Shown here piece by piece: positions 24,065 through 36,759 of a stretch of 64,000 nt of DNA. The DNA lies in contig OY987244.1 in assembly GCA_963920765.1 (NCBI GenBank), forward strand, positions 9,550,501-9,614,500. The letters run 5' to 3'. The notes beneath the pieces are model-generated. The model had not been told where the DNA came from, ran no database searches, and saw only the letters and a list, made by a program, of their open reading frames with translations. Origin of the DNA: Ulota crispa (lineage: Eukaryota > Streptophyta > Bryopsida > Orthotrichales > Orthotrichaceae). The translations under genes were made by a program, and so were the position numbers. Numbering within the stretch: position 1 is the stretch's first letter; every line of letters starts with the position of its first letter.

Positions 24065-24813
24065 GTGAGTTACTCATCCTTGGTTTAAGACATCTGAAAT
24101 AACAAATGATTAACGTGTACATAAAAATTTATTTTTGAAAAGTGACGGCATTTATGTATATTTGATTTCGGAGTGATTAAAGTTCAGTCATTTTGTGATT
24201 GAGATGTAGTTGTGAGTGATTGAGATTGAACAAAAAAACTTATGAATATTGAGAGCATGTATAAGATGTATGTGTTCATTGATTCAGTTGTTGCTTACTT
24301 TCTGAAAGTGGTTTTCTTTACAGCCATAAAGTCACCTATCTAATGTCTGAATTGACTAATGTGACATTTCAGTGAAGGTATGTAGGAAAGTGTATTAAAA
24401 TTTCAAATAGTGTTGAATTAAAAAGTGACTGGACTCCTTTGATAGTAGAGTGTTCTCCAACTTTAATGATGTGACATTTGTGTAAAAATTTAGTGAACCA
24501 CTGCATATAACATTTTTGTAAATGAACATTTCGATAGGAATTGCAGAGTTGTTGAGACGTACTATTATAAGTCAGTATTTACAGCTGATTTGAGTACATA
24601 GTGCAACTTCATATCAACTTTGTTATTTATGGTAATAAATGGGGCGGAACATCTCTAAATGTTGGAATGCTTGTAATTTCATGTTAATCAAGCATGGTTA
24701 AGTATGTCTAAGAATATAGTGAAACGTACTGCTATGTGATAGTGTCTTGGAGATTATGGTATGTTATGGTGGTATAGTATATATATCTTTTAATTTTGAT
24801 CACAATTTGCTAG

Positions 24814-25764
24814 GACCTACCAACAAGACACACGCTAGACGTAATGTATTGCAAGAAGAATGTTTGCAAGAATTTGATGAAGACGATGTTTGGGGAGACT
24901 GATACAGTGAAATCTAGGGAGGACTTGCAAACTAGGGGAATTTGGCACCATCTGCACTTGCAGCGACAACCAAGTTGAGATGCATATTTCATGCCTGATG
25001 CACCATATGTGCTCACAAAGTCACATCAACTGGAATTTATGAATGTATTGAAGAAATTGAAATTTTCCACAAACTACATGACTCCGCTATGACATTGCAT
25101 TTAGGATGGTAAGCTCAGGGGTCTAAAAACCCATGATTATCATATATTAATGCAGCAAGTGCTACTAGTGTGTTTGAGGAACATTAGTCATCATGTACTT
25201 GTAGGAGCTATAATGCTTTTGAATTGAGTTATTCGTATGTTATGTGCAAAGGTTGTAGACTCAGATCATGAACAGCAGATGAGTTTAGATGTGGCCGAAA
25301 CAATATGTTCATTAGAGAAAGAGCTGCCACCGTTGATGTTTATTATTATGATGCACTTACCGATTCACCTTGTCAAAGAACTATTTGTTTGTGGTCCGGT
25401 TCATACAAGATGGATGTACCCTTTTGAACGTGCTATGAAAACGTTAAAAGGGTATGTCAAAAACAAGGCAAAGCCGGAGGGTAGCATGGCAAATGCATAC
25501 ATGAGAGAAGAATCCCTCGGGTTTTTGAATGATTACTTATCTGCCTACACTCCAACAACCAAAAGGGCATGGGATGATAATGAGGACCAGGGAATGTGGG
25601 ACAAGAAACTTGAAGAACAAGGAAAAAGGAATTGCCCTATGACTAAAGAGTTTCAGAGATTAATTCAAGATTTTGTACTCAACAACACAAAACATATGTC
25701 TACCTATAGAAGGTATGCTATTGTTGGACTTTTTGAGTTTATGCCAGTTTACAGAATGCCATGA
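24814..25764 (+). pseudogene. TNP2 C-terminal part with DUF4218
   Basis: After a TTTGCTAG acceptor-like site, the frame gives HTLDVMYCKKNVCKNLM, EDLQTRGIWHHLH, LKTHDYHILMQQVLLV, then the DUF4218 blocks LPIHLVKELFVCGPVHTRW, MYPFERAMKTLKGYVKN and KPEGSMANAYMREE. At least four in-frame stops occur (one is TGA at 24976-24978). Reading continues without frame change to 25764. The order matches plant CACTA TNP2 proteins. Confidence 0.8.
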
Positions 25765-27250
25765 TTTACTGTGTATTGTTGACAAATGAAGTAGAGCCAA
25801 AAAGCTGAGGCAGAAATTTAAAACTGTCATAAATCAATAATTAAAAGTCTCCAATTCTTGTTGAAATTACTAATTCACAGTAATTGGCTTTGTCATTGGC
25901 CATAATCCTAAGGAACAAGCCCTAAGAAGAGCTGATTGCTAGTTCAAAGCTAGCCAAGTGAAGTTAGTGAAGGAAGAAAAAACCATTTGCAACTTAAAAA
26001 CATAGGCTAAAAACCGGTAAGAAATCTTTAAATTTTTTTATTTATGGTGTTAACTACAAAAAATAACCAAAAGAACTCCTTCATGAACCGGTTCAACACA
26101 AGGATTGAAGGAAATTCACCAAAATATCTCAAATATTTCCTGGACCTTGCTAAGGAAATTATGTTGTAATAAGAAGTGGTTGTCACATTACATATGTATG
26201 AGCAAATACAAAACATGCAAGAGTCGGTGTGAATTTAATGAGTGTTAGAAGACAAAGAGAATAGTCTCAAGCATATGCGTAATAACACAGTAATTAATGT
26301 GATGTGATCATGTGAATTGGTTGTTCTGTAATGTTACCAAGGCATCATTCTTTGAAGTCACATGATTTAAACATGTGAAGTGGGTGTTCTTTATTGTTTG
26401 AAAGCATATGTACTCCACGTAATTGACTACAAGATAGTAGGTTTAAAACAACAGAACTCTGGGTCATTGTTATTTGTGTTACATGTACATGGGAGAGAAA
26501 AAATGCGTGAAGCACATGTTGCTTGTTTTAAGGATGTGAAAACACTATCAGCGTAGAGAAGATGTAAGGTTTTGTTCATAACAACATGTACTAGGTTTTA
26601 CTTAAGTTCATGTTCTTGACGAAGTTATCACCTGGAATGACCAAAGTTTTTACATATTCTTCTTCTTTCAAAGCATTGAGCAATCTCTCTTAATGTTCAA
26701 TTCATGAAGAGAACTGTTTTGTAGTCATGTGGCCTTTTAACTTCAGAATCTCAAAACTAATTCCACAAAGGTCCAACGAATATTGAATATCCTCGGGTTC
26801 TTGTCAATTTTTCTTGTCAATGAATGGCAAAATAATGAAAAATGTGTCAAGCAATGAGAGCACTTGCATATCAGTTGCATGTCCATAGTGATGTACTTCT
26901 AAGCAAATCAGCTTGGTTTAAGAGATAATGAATTGTACAAATGTATTGTGGATTCAAGTCAGGCATTATCTTCAGATAACATAAGTTATTGGTGCCTTGA
27001 TGACTAGTGTTGTTATGAGGAGAGGAATAACTAGATATGGTGCTAATGAGTAAGTGAATGTACTGTGTTCTATGAAAAAGTAGTTCATGTTGTCAGTGGC
27101 AAGTAACAATATCACTGTGATGAGGGAAACCTATAGAGGAAATGGTAGTTATTTTGTTTTGTACAATGCCTAGAGTCATCATCTCATACAATATATAAGT
27201 TTGGACATTTATGTTTAAGGATAAACCGATGTGCACTTTCAAAGATAGAG
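25765..27250. other. No gene seen; probable intron
   Basis: AT-rich sequence between the DUF4218 and DUF4216 parts of the transposon, without supportable frames. It could be an intron of the TNP2 gene or later insertions too old to delimit. Confidence 0.4.
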
Positions 27251-27366
27251 ACACTTATGAGACATTCCCTTTTGTGTCACACGTCAGACTTGATTAGGAA
27301 ATGTGGAGACCTTGAGGTGGTGTCCTCTATGTCTAATTCGCTTGTAACCATCACTGTGAATATAGC

Positions 27367-28433
27367 ATGTACAAAGCAGCTGTCAAAGAAAGGAACACCC
27401 AAAGTGATAACTGTCAAAGAACCCAACAAAGAGGACAGCGGAGGTCCCATTTTGAGTTCCCTAGGGATCTGCAAGTGTTACCGAAGTTCTCTAAGTGGGC
27501 GATGCAGGAAGTGGGTATGGCGACAGAAGCAGGGGTGCCGCTGAATCCAGAAGTGGTGGACACTATGAGAGGACCTCTTGCTATGGCTACTGGTTACAGG
27601 TCTATGTTGTTGTTCGAGAACCATTTCCGTGTGCATGGTGCCAAATTGAGGTTGCAGACTGCTAATAGTGGTGCTGTAGCAAAGTTCATACAGGTATATT
27701 ATGATGGTGTTGGCAAAACAAACCCAGTTTCTACAGACGTTGAGTATGTGGGTGACATCGTAGAGATTGTGGAGTTGAATTATAGACAACACTGCATAGT
27801 TGTTTTAGTATGTGATTTTGTTAAAGCAAACTATGTTGGTGACAATGCAACAATTTGAAAGGATAAGTGGGGCTTCACGTTAGCAAACTTTGGAAGGACA
27901 AGTGGATTAGTTTCTTGTGACAGTTTTGCATTTCCGCGGCAATGCAAGCAAGTGTTCTACTCCAATGCTCCGGAGTTACCAGGTTAGAGAGTTGTTTTAA
28001 GAAAGGAGGTACGGGGGAGAAGAGTTCTTCCATTCCTTGCAGAGGAATTAGATTCAGGTGAAAATTTATTTTGATTTGGAGTGGACGAGGATTTCAAGGG
28101 ATTACAACCTGGAAGTGAAGTCACAAAAGGCTTGACCCAACCAATACTAACTAGGCAGAATGTCAACTTGTGGAAAACACTAGTCCACAGGCGGCAAAGG
28201 GTAGGACAAGTTGGTACAAGTCGGCCAAATGTGAGTATTGCCAGGGCAGCACAATCAGGTTCAGGAATGGAGGGAGGTCCTATTCATGGCGAAGGTGCTA
28301 AGAGCGTAGCACAATCTCCTTGCACTGGCAGAATCCAGCCACGAAATGAAGGAAGAAGCTGGTGCAAACCTGAATGTCAAGAAGTGCAATGTCCACATAG
28401 ATTTCAGAGAAGAAACGGACGCTTGAGTGAAAC
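27367..28433 (+). pseudogene. DUF4216 part of CACTA transposase
   Basis: The frame reads GPLAMATGYRSMLLFENHFR, GAVAKFIQVYYDGVG, VEYVGDIVEIVELNYRQH, VVLVCDFVKANY, then past a TGA KDKWGFTLANFGR, QCKQVFYSNAPELPG and RVVLRKEVRGRRV. This is the DUF4216 order that follows DUF4218 in CACTA proteins. A TAG at about 27987 stands where the family has Trp (PGW). The frame continues in a Gly/Arg/Gln-rich tail until the nested CACTA element starts at 28437. Confidence 0.75.
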
Positions 28434-28589
28434 AAGCACTTGTAGAAAACTCCTTCCAAAACAACAGAAAACCAACAGTTTCTTATTGATTTGGGCACTT
28501 GCCCACGCTAATTGACTAATTTAACAAAATTCTGTAAAAAACTAAATATGTTTTGTTGATTTGAACACCATTATCTAAATCAACAGAAA

Positions 28590-29400
28590 TTTTGGAATCT
28601 TTTGAAGATCTTTTGGGAATTTTTTGTGAATCTTTAAGAATCTTCAAGAATCTTTTGGGAATCATTCAAAATCTTTTCAAGATTTTTAAGAATATTTAAG
28701 AATCTTTTTGAGATTTTAGAATCTTTGAGAATCTTTTAGGAATCTTCATGAATCTTTGGAAATCTTTGGAATCTTTTCAAGTTTTTTTGGAATCTTTGAA
28801 AATGTTTGAGAACAATGGAGAACCTTTGAGAATCTTTGAGAATCTTTTAGGAATCTTTGAAAATCTTTTGAAATCTTTGGAAATCTTTTCAAATTTTTTT
28901 GGAATCTTTGAGAATGTTTGAGAACAATTGAGAATCTTTGAGAATCTTTGAGAATCTTTGAGAATCTTTGAGAATCTTTCAGAATCTTTTAGAATCTTTG
29001 AGAATCTTTTGGAATCTTTGGAATTCTTTTCAAGTTTTTTTGGAATCTTTGAGAATGTTTGAGAAGAATTGAAAATCTTTGAGAATCTTTGAAAATCTTT
29101 TAGGAATCTTTGAAAATCTTTGAAAATCTTTTAGGAATCTTTGAGAATCTTTGAGAATAGTTTGGAATGTTTGAGAATCTTTGGAAATGGTCTAGGAATT
29201 TTGAATTTTTTTGAGAATTTTTAAAAATCTTTATGACTAATATTGGAATCTTCCTGGAAGCTTTGAGAAGCTTTGAGAATCTTTGGGAATCTTTTGAGAA
29301 TCTTATTGAAATTCAAAAAATCTTTGAAAATCTCTAAGAATTTTCAAAAACCTTTTTGGAATCTTTGAGAATCTTTTTAAAATCTTTATGGAATTTGTTA
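28590..29400. repeat. AATCTTTGAG-type simple-repeat array
   Basis: Dozens of imperfect 8-11 bp units, mostly GAATCTTT(G/T)AG or GAATCTTTTGG. The best-ordered stretch is around 28930-29010. Lies entirely inside the nested CACTA element and makes up about a quarter of it. Confidence 0.85.
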
Positions 29401-30258
29401 AAGTACTTCAAAATACTTATAGAAATAGAATCTCTTAGATTGAATTAGAGTCCTTTAGGAATCTTTTTGTAAATCATCAAAATACTTTAAAATATTTTTA
29501 ACAAAAAAACTATCACAATAGTTTAGGTTTGTTTTTGAAATCTTTCTAAAATCTTTTTGGACCTCATTAAATTTTTTTGAAGTTTTAAAAAATAAAAGAA
29601 GTTTTCAAAAAAAAGAATCTTTTAGAAGTTTGAGTGTACATTGACTAGTTTTATTTTCTTTACTTTTCACAATTTGGTAAGATTTAAAATTAGCAGCCTT
29701 TAAAGTCAAGTAAAAACATGACCATAATAACAAAAAAATTAATAGTTTTCTGTTGATCTGGACACTTTTGGACACAACTTCACTAATTCAACAAAATTTT
29801 ATATAAAAATTACAACATTTTGTTGTTTTAAATACCAAAATTTCTTTACAAACAAATATAAAAGATGCACCTCAATTCTTTGAAGAAATCATACATGTCC
29901 CTTAAGGATTAAAAATACCAAAAATATCTTTGTGTTACATGATAACCAAGTGTATAGTTTAATGCAAATTCTTACAAGAAACCAAAGGTGATTTTACATT
30001 TCAAATAACACAAAGATATGTTTAACATTTCAAAATAGAAGAGTTTTTTTATTGATTTTCCAAAATAATAGGAGTATAATTGATATTCCTACAAAAAATA
30101 AGGAATACTTTTTATGTTTCACATATTTTCGGCGTAAACCTCATATTTTGAAAGACTTAAAGGGTATTTTTAGTAATTTTCCTTCTATTACTAATCAAAT
30201 GATTTTTAAAAAAAAACAATCTTATAAAATATTTTTATTAGCTTTAAAAGATGGGAAC

Positions 30259-30658
30259 TGATATGTGTACCACACCCTTCCAATTACTATACCATACCAC
30301 AAGATAAATTTTAGATTTCTATCATCAAAAAGTTGAATTTGAAAATTTTGAATTCAGATTTGGACTTAGAGACCATGGTATTGTCTAGAACCATAAAAAA
30401 AATTGCAATTCAACAACACCCAATGAAAAAGTTTAGTTAGGGAGAAAATTGTTAATTTTACTTTTGTTTGTAAAAAAAGATAAGCTTTTTCATTGGGTGT
30501 TGTTGAATTGCAACCTTTTTTATGGTCCTAAACAATACCATGGTCTCTAAGTCCAAATTTGAATTCAAAATTCTCAAACTCAAATTTTTGATGGTAGAAA
30601 TCTAAAATTTATCCTGGGATTGTGGTACAGTAGTTCAAAGGGTGTGGTTCACATATTA
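30259..30658. mobile_element. 400-bp foldback element
   Basis: Two arms of about 173 bp (30259-30431 and 30484-30658) are inverted copies with scattered mismatches, around a 52-bp loop. The ends read TGATATGTGTACCACACCC and, outside-in on the right, TAATATGTGAACCACACCC. No coding sequence. It lies inside the nested CACTA element. Superfamily unknown; the target duplication is not clear. Confidence 0.8.
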
Positions 30659-31186
30659 ATGCCCTTAAAAAATATCCAAAACTATTCAAAAGTCAATAGA
30701 ATTTTGATTTTATAATTGCAAGGTTTTAATTTCGTAACTTTTCACGACTTCATGTTATTTGAAGCTATCAAACTACAGAGGCTATTTTAACAAAATAAGG
30801 TTCTTTTTACAAAAAACTAGCACTAAATAATAATTATTAATGAATCCAACCTTTGCCTGCAACAATCCTTATGAGATTTGTGAATTCCAAAAAAAATTTA
30901 TAAACAAAATCAAAAGGATGGAAATAAACAATTTATTTAGAATTTCTAAACACCTTCTCTGAATTTAGCTCATAACTTTTGATAAAAAGATTGAAATCCA
31001 AAAAAAAATTGTTAGAGGTAAAAGTAAAATACATTTACCAACTTTTTGTAGTTTTAAGTTTTTGAAAAAAAGTCCTTTAATGGGCGGAAATAGCCTCCAA
31101 AGTCTACTGGATGACTAAAGACATGAACATTTAATGTACAAATAGAATCAAGATACCAATGAGTGCATGTGTATTTGCACATTCTC

Positions 31187-31370
31187 TAGTGGTTTTTGAG
31201 AATGTGCTAAAGTTGTGGAGTGTGAGAGGAGAGGTGGAGGATTCAAACCCCACTACCTGTAACTACCCGGGGGCTCAGGCAGCTGCCCGTCCCCTAAAAA
31301 ATTCACATTTTTGTAAAAAAAAAACAAATTCTATGAAAAAAAAAAATTTAATTGAAAAGAAATAGAATTG
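31187..31370 (+). repeat. Possible SINE-like unit
   Basis: A box-A-like TGGTTTTTGAG stretch is followed by a box-B-like GGATTCAAACC (31239-31249). The unit ends in A-rich sequence after GCCCGTCCCC. This resembles tRNA-derived plant SINEs. Ends and target duplication are not resolved. Confidence 0.35.
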
Positions 31371-31538
31371 AACAACATAAAATACGTAATAGAAATCAAC
31401 AACAAATTAACAGAAAATTGTAAATAATCAACAAAAAATTAACAGAAAATATCCAAATCAACTTGACCAAATTCACAAAAAAAATCAACAGTTTTTGGTT
31501 GAAATTCTGTTGATTTTGTGCTAAATTTTCTACTAGTG

Positions 31539-31684
31539 AAGAGAAGCATTGACTGGCTTTGAAAGCCCAGACGGTGCAGAACGGGAGGAATCAAAGAGTA
31601 TTATGGAAGTGACATGTCATGTGACACAAAAAATTCTGGGAGGTCAGCAAAGAGAAGCTTATGAAATTATGACAGAATTTAAAG
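31539..31684 (+). pseudogene. Continuation of the CACTA gene after the nested insertion
   Basis: Directly after the AAG target copy an open frame reads EALTGFESPDGAE and QKILGGQQREAYEIMTEF, ending at a strong donor-like GGTAAGT at 31684. It is probably the next part of the transposon exon split by the nested element. Confidence 0.4.
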
Positions 31685-31689
31685 GTAAG

Positions 31690-33069
31690 TGAGATCACTG
31701 TTTTGTTCTTACAATTGATGTATTTCCCAGTTTGTTCAAATTTCTCAGTTGTTGTCAAGCATGTAGGGCTATGTCATATGTTTGGGCAAAGGGAGTGTTT
31801 GTGGAAGACATGTCTTTGGACCTTATTGTGTTGTTGGTGAAGGTGATGGCTTTCACTATTAGGGGAATTTGTAGTGCATACATGTGAGTGTAGGAAGTAG
31901 GCAATTGTCTTTATGGTTGTAATTCAAGTGAAACTAAATGTCATTTGATCTAAAAATGAGGTCATCGTGTATTCTTGAAATGAATAAGTGTTTTTGGGCA
32001 TTTGTAGTGTCCATGATTTGTTTGCACTGGTTTTGCAGATGTATTAGAATAGATACAGCAGGTGATTTCTAGCAATTGTATTTGAAGTACTATGAGGTCA
32101 AATTTCAAGTCAGCACTTAAATGTGGTCAATGATGAAGTAGTGCTTGTTATAAGTGTTTGGATATGCTACGTGTATTTTTCCTTCTCATTCATGACAAGA
32201 TAATGTAGTGCTGCAGCTATTATTATAATAGACGTGCAAAGTGGTATGAACAAGAGCTTTCTTTGTTTGTTATGGTGCTCATGGCACCCTGTTTAATGAA
32301 GTGGCTAATGCCGTGGCATACATACTAGTTAATATTTTTGATCGGTGGAGAAGTGTGTCCATTAAAGAGAATTGAGTCATTGCTGCGCTCTTCATATACA
32401 ATATGATGGACAAAGGCAAGCACTATGTCTAAGTGATTTGAGAATGCAGCGGTGTAGGACTTTCATTATTCTATGCAAATGTATTTTGTAAGGTATTTCA
32501 AAGGCAATCTGTGGTAATTTCCATCATGTTGTAGTCATATTCTTTGTTTAAACTGTGAAGGTAATATTCAAAGTATGTTGAAGAAGTGCAAACTGATTTC
32601 CATCTTGTGAGGAAGGTACCTTTGTTGTGCTTAGCTACTATTGAGGAACAGCTCATACTCCAATTTCAAACGTTGTTCTATTGTCACAATGTACGATGTA
32701 AAAAGATAAGGGCCAATTATTACAAGAGGAAGGTGAAGGGCACTATTCAAATAAAGGATCTTGATATATTTATAGAATATTGGGTAACTCTAAGTATACG
32801 CTCCATTGAACCACCGTAATTGTAAGAGCATCAGTAGGTCAATTTGATTTGGATGTACAGTAAATTGTTTTCAGTATAAGGAAGGAACTCTGAACATGCA
32901 TCAGGAAAATGCCTTTTCTGTGGCCACGTGGGCCTGCTTAGAGGAGGTTATTCTAAAAGTGGATGCATGTACAATAGAATCACTGTAGTTGAACCGAATT
33001 GGCATATGAAATGCCAAAAAATTGAGTTGTTGATTACAACAGTATTTTGTCAAATTTCTGTCGTTTAGA
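31690..33069. other. 3-prime part of CACTA complex, no clear gene
   Basis: AT-rich sequence with only short open frames between the last recognisable exon piece and the right terminus. Confidence 0.4.
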
Positions 33070-33073
33070 CACC

Positions 33074-33088
33074 CCTTTCCTTGTAGTG
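33074..33088. repeat. CACTA right terminus
   Basis: Reads CACTACAAGGAAAGG from outside in. It is followed by TGT, which would be the target copy. The matching left end was not found. Confidence 0.6.
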
Positions 33089-33146
33089 TGTAAATTGGGC
33101 TTTAAAAAAATCCACGTTTATTTACGGACCAAAAATAAATAAAACA

Positions 33147-33720
33147 ATGGTGCACATTGTGTTTAGAAAACCCCTATTTAGTTTGGGTAAAAATCATCAA
33201 TTGCCATTTAATCAAACTATTGGGGTCGAAGCCAAAACCAACCTAGGACCCATTCAATGTATTGGTCCAGGATTATACAATTTTATGGATGACGGAATAT
33301 TTGCTCAATGGTTACAAGATCATTCTTTTTTGAGTGTTGATATGTTAGTCATTGAAGAAATAATATATTCTCATTTACAATCAGAAGATTTGGTTGATGG
33401 GAAGCGGATTTAGATTTTCTTGAAAATAATCTATATCTTAGTTCTAATGCCAATAAAGAAATAGTCAAGTCATGTCTTGAACAAGCAAAAGTACTCTAAC
33501 CAATTCTTAACGCCAATGTCATTATACCTAAAAAGGTGGGAAATTTTATTAATGATTTTAATGTTAAACCATCTATTGAAATAGCACCTACAAGAAAACG
33601 TATTCCAATTAAATACCTTTTACTTTTGAAAATTTCTCAAGATCAAGCTAAAAAAGTGGATCTTTCACTTAAAATTATAAATTGGTTGTATACACTTATA
33701 TTTTTGACTTGCTACTTTTA
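33147..33720 (+). pseudogene. Unrecognised gene fragment
   Basis: An 88-codon open frame from ATG at 33147 (MVHIVFRKPLFSLGKNHQ, then LGPIQCIGPGLYNFMDDG) runs to TAG at 33411. A shifted frame continues it plausibly (LDFLENNLYLSSNANKEIV, TAA, then PILNANVIIPKK and PTRKRIPIKYLLL) to 33720. Composition looks coding, but I do not recognise the family. Its TAA stands where CAA would fit. It may be a repeat-borne or captured gene piece. Confidence 0.35.
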
Positions 33721-36580
33721 AATTTTTGTCAATTTAAAATTGACTTTAAACTTAACTTGCTATTTTTAATTTTGTTCTTTTAAAGACTTTTCAAATTATA
33801 AAAAAGTGAATTTATGTAATTAAAGATCTATAAATAATTCTTTGGACTTCTAACTATTTTTTTTAAATTGACTTTAATACTTTTTAAGACTTTTTGACCT
33901 ACTTTTCTATTAAAATTTGCCAAAATATCAAAAAATGAGCTTTAATCCCAATATGCTAATCTTGAGGCTCACACATATTGATTTAAAAATGATGCCACTT
34001 TTCAGAAAGATAACTACATCTAATAAACTAAAGGTTTGTTTCATTTATTGAGTTTTGAATTTAGATTTTATTCAATGGATTCATGATTTTAGGACATTGT
34101 TTTGCAATGTAAGATTATTTGTTGTTTGTGTCATGCTTATATTTTTAGAGAGTATAGAATTTGACATTTAATGTTTAAATGAATCATTATTTATTGGCAT
34201 GATTTTCAAATTTTTCTACCTTTTTGGTTGCCTTCCAAAAAAATTTATAGATGTTTTTTGGGTTTAGGTTTTAGAAAGCATAAGATTTTTAAAAAATGTT
34301 AATTTTTGTGACTGCCTTCATCATATTTCTTTTCTTTTGGAGCTTATATTTTTCTTTCACCATAATTGTAGGGTGCAATCATAATATGCTATAGTGAAAA
34401 TTAGATGAAAAGGAAAGGAAAAGGCAACAAATGTCAAAACTTCAAAAAAACACAACATAACTACCTTGAAGATTAGTCTCTTTTTCTTTAGTCAATAGTA
34501 GGGTTGCATGCTACATTTAAAGGTGAGTAATATCAGTGTTATTTCTTGTGGTTTAGAGTTTAGGGATTTGGGAATGAAAGCATTACATTTCCTTCATTTC
34601 AACACCCATTCTTTCTATTATTTTGTGATTTCATGCCCTTATTCATGAGTTTTTTTGTAATAAAAATTTGATAATTTTTTTACGTACAAGTGACTATTGT
34701 TTGGTATGTATTTCATAATGCTTGCAATTTTGCTGCTATGAAGTCTTCAAATTCTATGGAGGGAGAATAATTAAAACAATTTTGAGTCATGTTTTTAATT
34801 TTGAAGACTTGAATGCATCTTGAAATCTCTGCAAATGTCAAATGTTTGCCTTAGTGAGTTTAAGCCCTAAGTTTTTCAAGAGGCATTGTCAAAATGGGAC
34901 TTATAAATTGCAAAAATGCAACCACTATTACAAACCAATAATATAAGTGAATAGTATATTTGAATCACTTTTGTATAAGCTTTTGATGAAAAATCCATCC
35001 AATACAATGAATACAATATTATTTCAAAATTGTTGTGTATGTGGGCACTTTTTTTGAGTATTTTGCAAGATATTAAGCAAGAAAACAAACTATTGTCATT
35101 GTTATTAGTGGCATTGATATTCAAGTAGGAAGTTGTGTGGTAACATGAGGATTCAAGAATTGAAATTTCTTGAGAATGAATTTCTCTTTTAGTTGCACAG
35201 ATCAAAAATCCTAAAGCACAAAAAAAAGACTTACGTAAAGAAAGCATTTAGGTTGTAAAATAAAGCACTCATAAAGGATGCTAAACATGTGAGGGATTCA
35301 TCAATTTTTCCTTAACCATGACTAAAATTGCTAGAAAAAGGATTTGAGCATGATTTTTATGCTTCAACTATCTTACATTTTGTTGAGTAATGTTGGCAAT
35401 TGAAAGACAACTTTGGAACTTTCACTACTTATTGTTAAGGGCAAACTTCCATGCTTGTCCTAGAATTGTAGCAATCAAAAATGTCAAACAAGTTTATCTT
35501 AAAATTGTAACACTCAAAGTTGGCAAACTTGCAAAATTGTTTGTTATTTGTGAATTTCTTGATTTTAAGGCTAGCATGGCATTTTGCTTTGACTCTCCAA
35601 ATGCATAAACTCTTGAAAGTTCTAAAGTGCTAATTGTATGTGGACCCAAAATTGGTCTTACGCTCTCATGTTCAAAAAGTTCAAAAATATATTCATTGCA
35701 CAAGAACCTCACGTTTAAAAACAACATACATTGAGTGTTCAACCAATGGACACTAGGATGATTGATTTATGCAATTGCACTTTCAAAAGGGGTGCTCCTT
35801 TGTGTTAGCAGTTTGCTAGTTTAAAACAAAAAAAAAAAAGCATGCACTTCTTGGTTATGTTGTTAACCCTCGAACAAAAAAAACCTCAAAAACAGGGGTT
35901 GTCAAACCTAACTAGCAATTGACCACTTTCTAGTTGCCTTGTTTCTGAAGAGTTAAAATAATGTCAAATTAAGGAAAACTAAGAGTTATTTAGAGCGCAA
36001 TATTACCAAACCAGAGCCAAAATCAAGCAAACCTGAAGAGGATTCCTATTCATGCAAATTCAGACGGTGCTCAACAAACGCGTACATGTCTCTCGCATGA
36101 AGAATGCCCAACAGAGTCCGCCCTTGATTGAGCTTAGAAGCGGAGAAACTCATGCAAAACCTGCAGATGTCGCGACATTGGAAACAGGGTAAAAAACACA
36201 AAACTTCTTCAACAGCACAAAACATGGGTTCTCAACTGAGAAGATTCATGAACATCTCAAGGACTCATCCCCAACACCGCAACAAAAAATACAAGATGTG
36301 CACGTATCGGAGTGTTGCTAGATTGCCTAAAAACCATAAAGTAACCTAATCAGACTTTCAAAGCTTACAAGACCTCTCAGAAGTTTGAAAATTTTCACCG
36401 GCATTTAGGGGGTCGGAATGCAAAGCTGGTCACTGACTTGGGGTGTACAGAACTGATGGACTGCATGTTAAACTGCGGTACTGATGAGCCTGTAGTTTTC
36501 TGTTGAACTTCAAATTAGTAGAGAATTTTGCCACTTGTCACGACTTGTGAAAAAAATCTCTTCGCCGACCACTAGAAACT
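33721..36580. other. No gene seen
   Basis: Very AT-rich to about 35.9 kb, then more balanced towards the DCC gene. Only short unrelated open frames; no terminal repeats I can support. Confidence 0.5.
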
Positions 36581-36587
36581 CATCACC

Positions 36588-36593
36588 CACGTG
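36588..36593 (+). promoter_or_regulatory. G-box (CACGTG) upstream of the DCC gene
   Basis: CACGTG within CCCACGTGGC, about 170 bp upstream of the start codon. G-boxes bind bZIP and bHLH factors and are common in light-regulated promoters of plastid-protein genes. Function here is inference. Confidence 0.4.
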
Positions 36594-36759
36594 GCCCACA
36601 ACTCGCCACGCAACAGCTATTGCCTTTTGAGGAGGTTTGGCCATAGTGCAATTGTGCGAGACTTTGCCATTTGTTTTATGTGCTCAGACAGATTCTGCGA
36701 GGGATCATTAGTGAAGTGTACCAGTAAACAATTTCGAAGAGGTTGGGTCTTCAGTCGCC

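Larger units (their letters stand above)
28437..31538. mobile_element. Nested non-autonomous CACTA element (3.1 kb)
   Basis: Left end CACTTGTAGAAAAC; right end, outside-in, CACTAGTAGAAAATTTAG. It is flanked by a perfect 3-bp duplication AAG (28434-28436 and 31539-31541). Subterminal repeats of the form ATCAACAGAAA recur near both ends, as expected for CACTA. It has no transposase. It sits inside the tail of the older transposon gene and itself holds the AATCTTTGAG array, a foldback and a SINE-like unit. Confidence 0.85.

Noticed and set aside
29895-29912. Another TTAA-type element end
   Set aside because: GTCCCTTAAGGATTAA resembles an end, but no partner was found and the sequence is AT-rich enough for chance.
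35862-35880. TTAACCCTCGAAC as a further piggyBac-like end
   Set aside because: No inverted partner with TTAA at a plausible distance.
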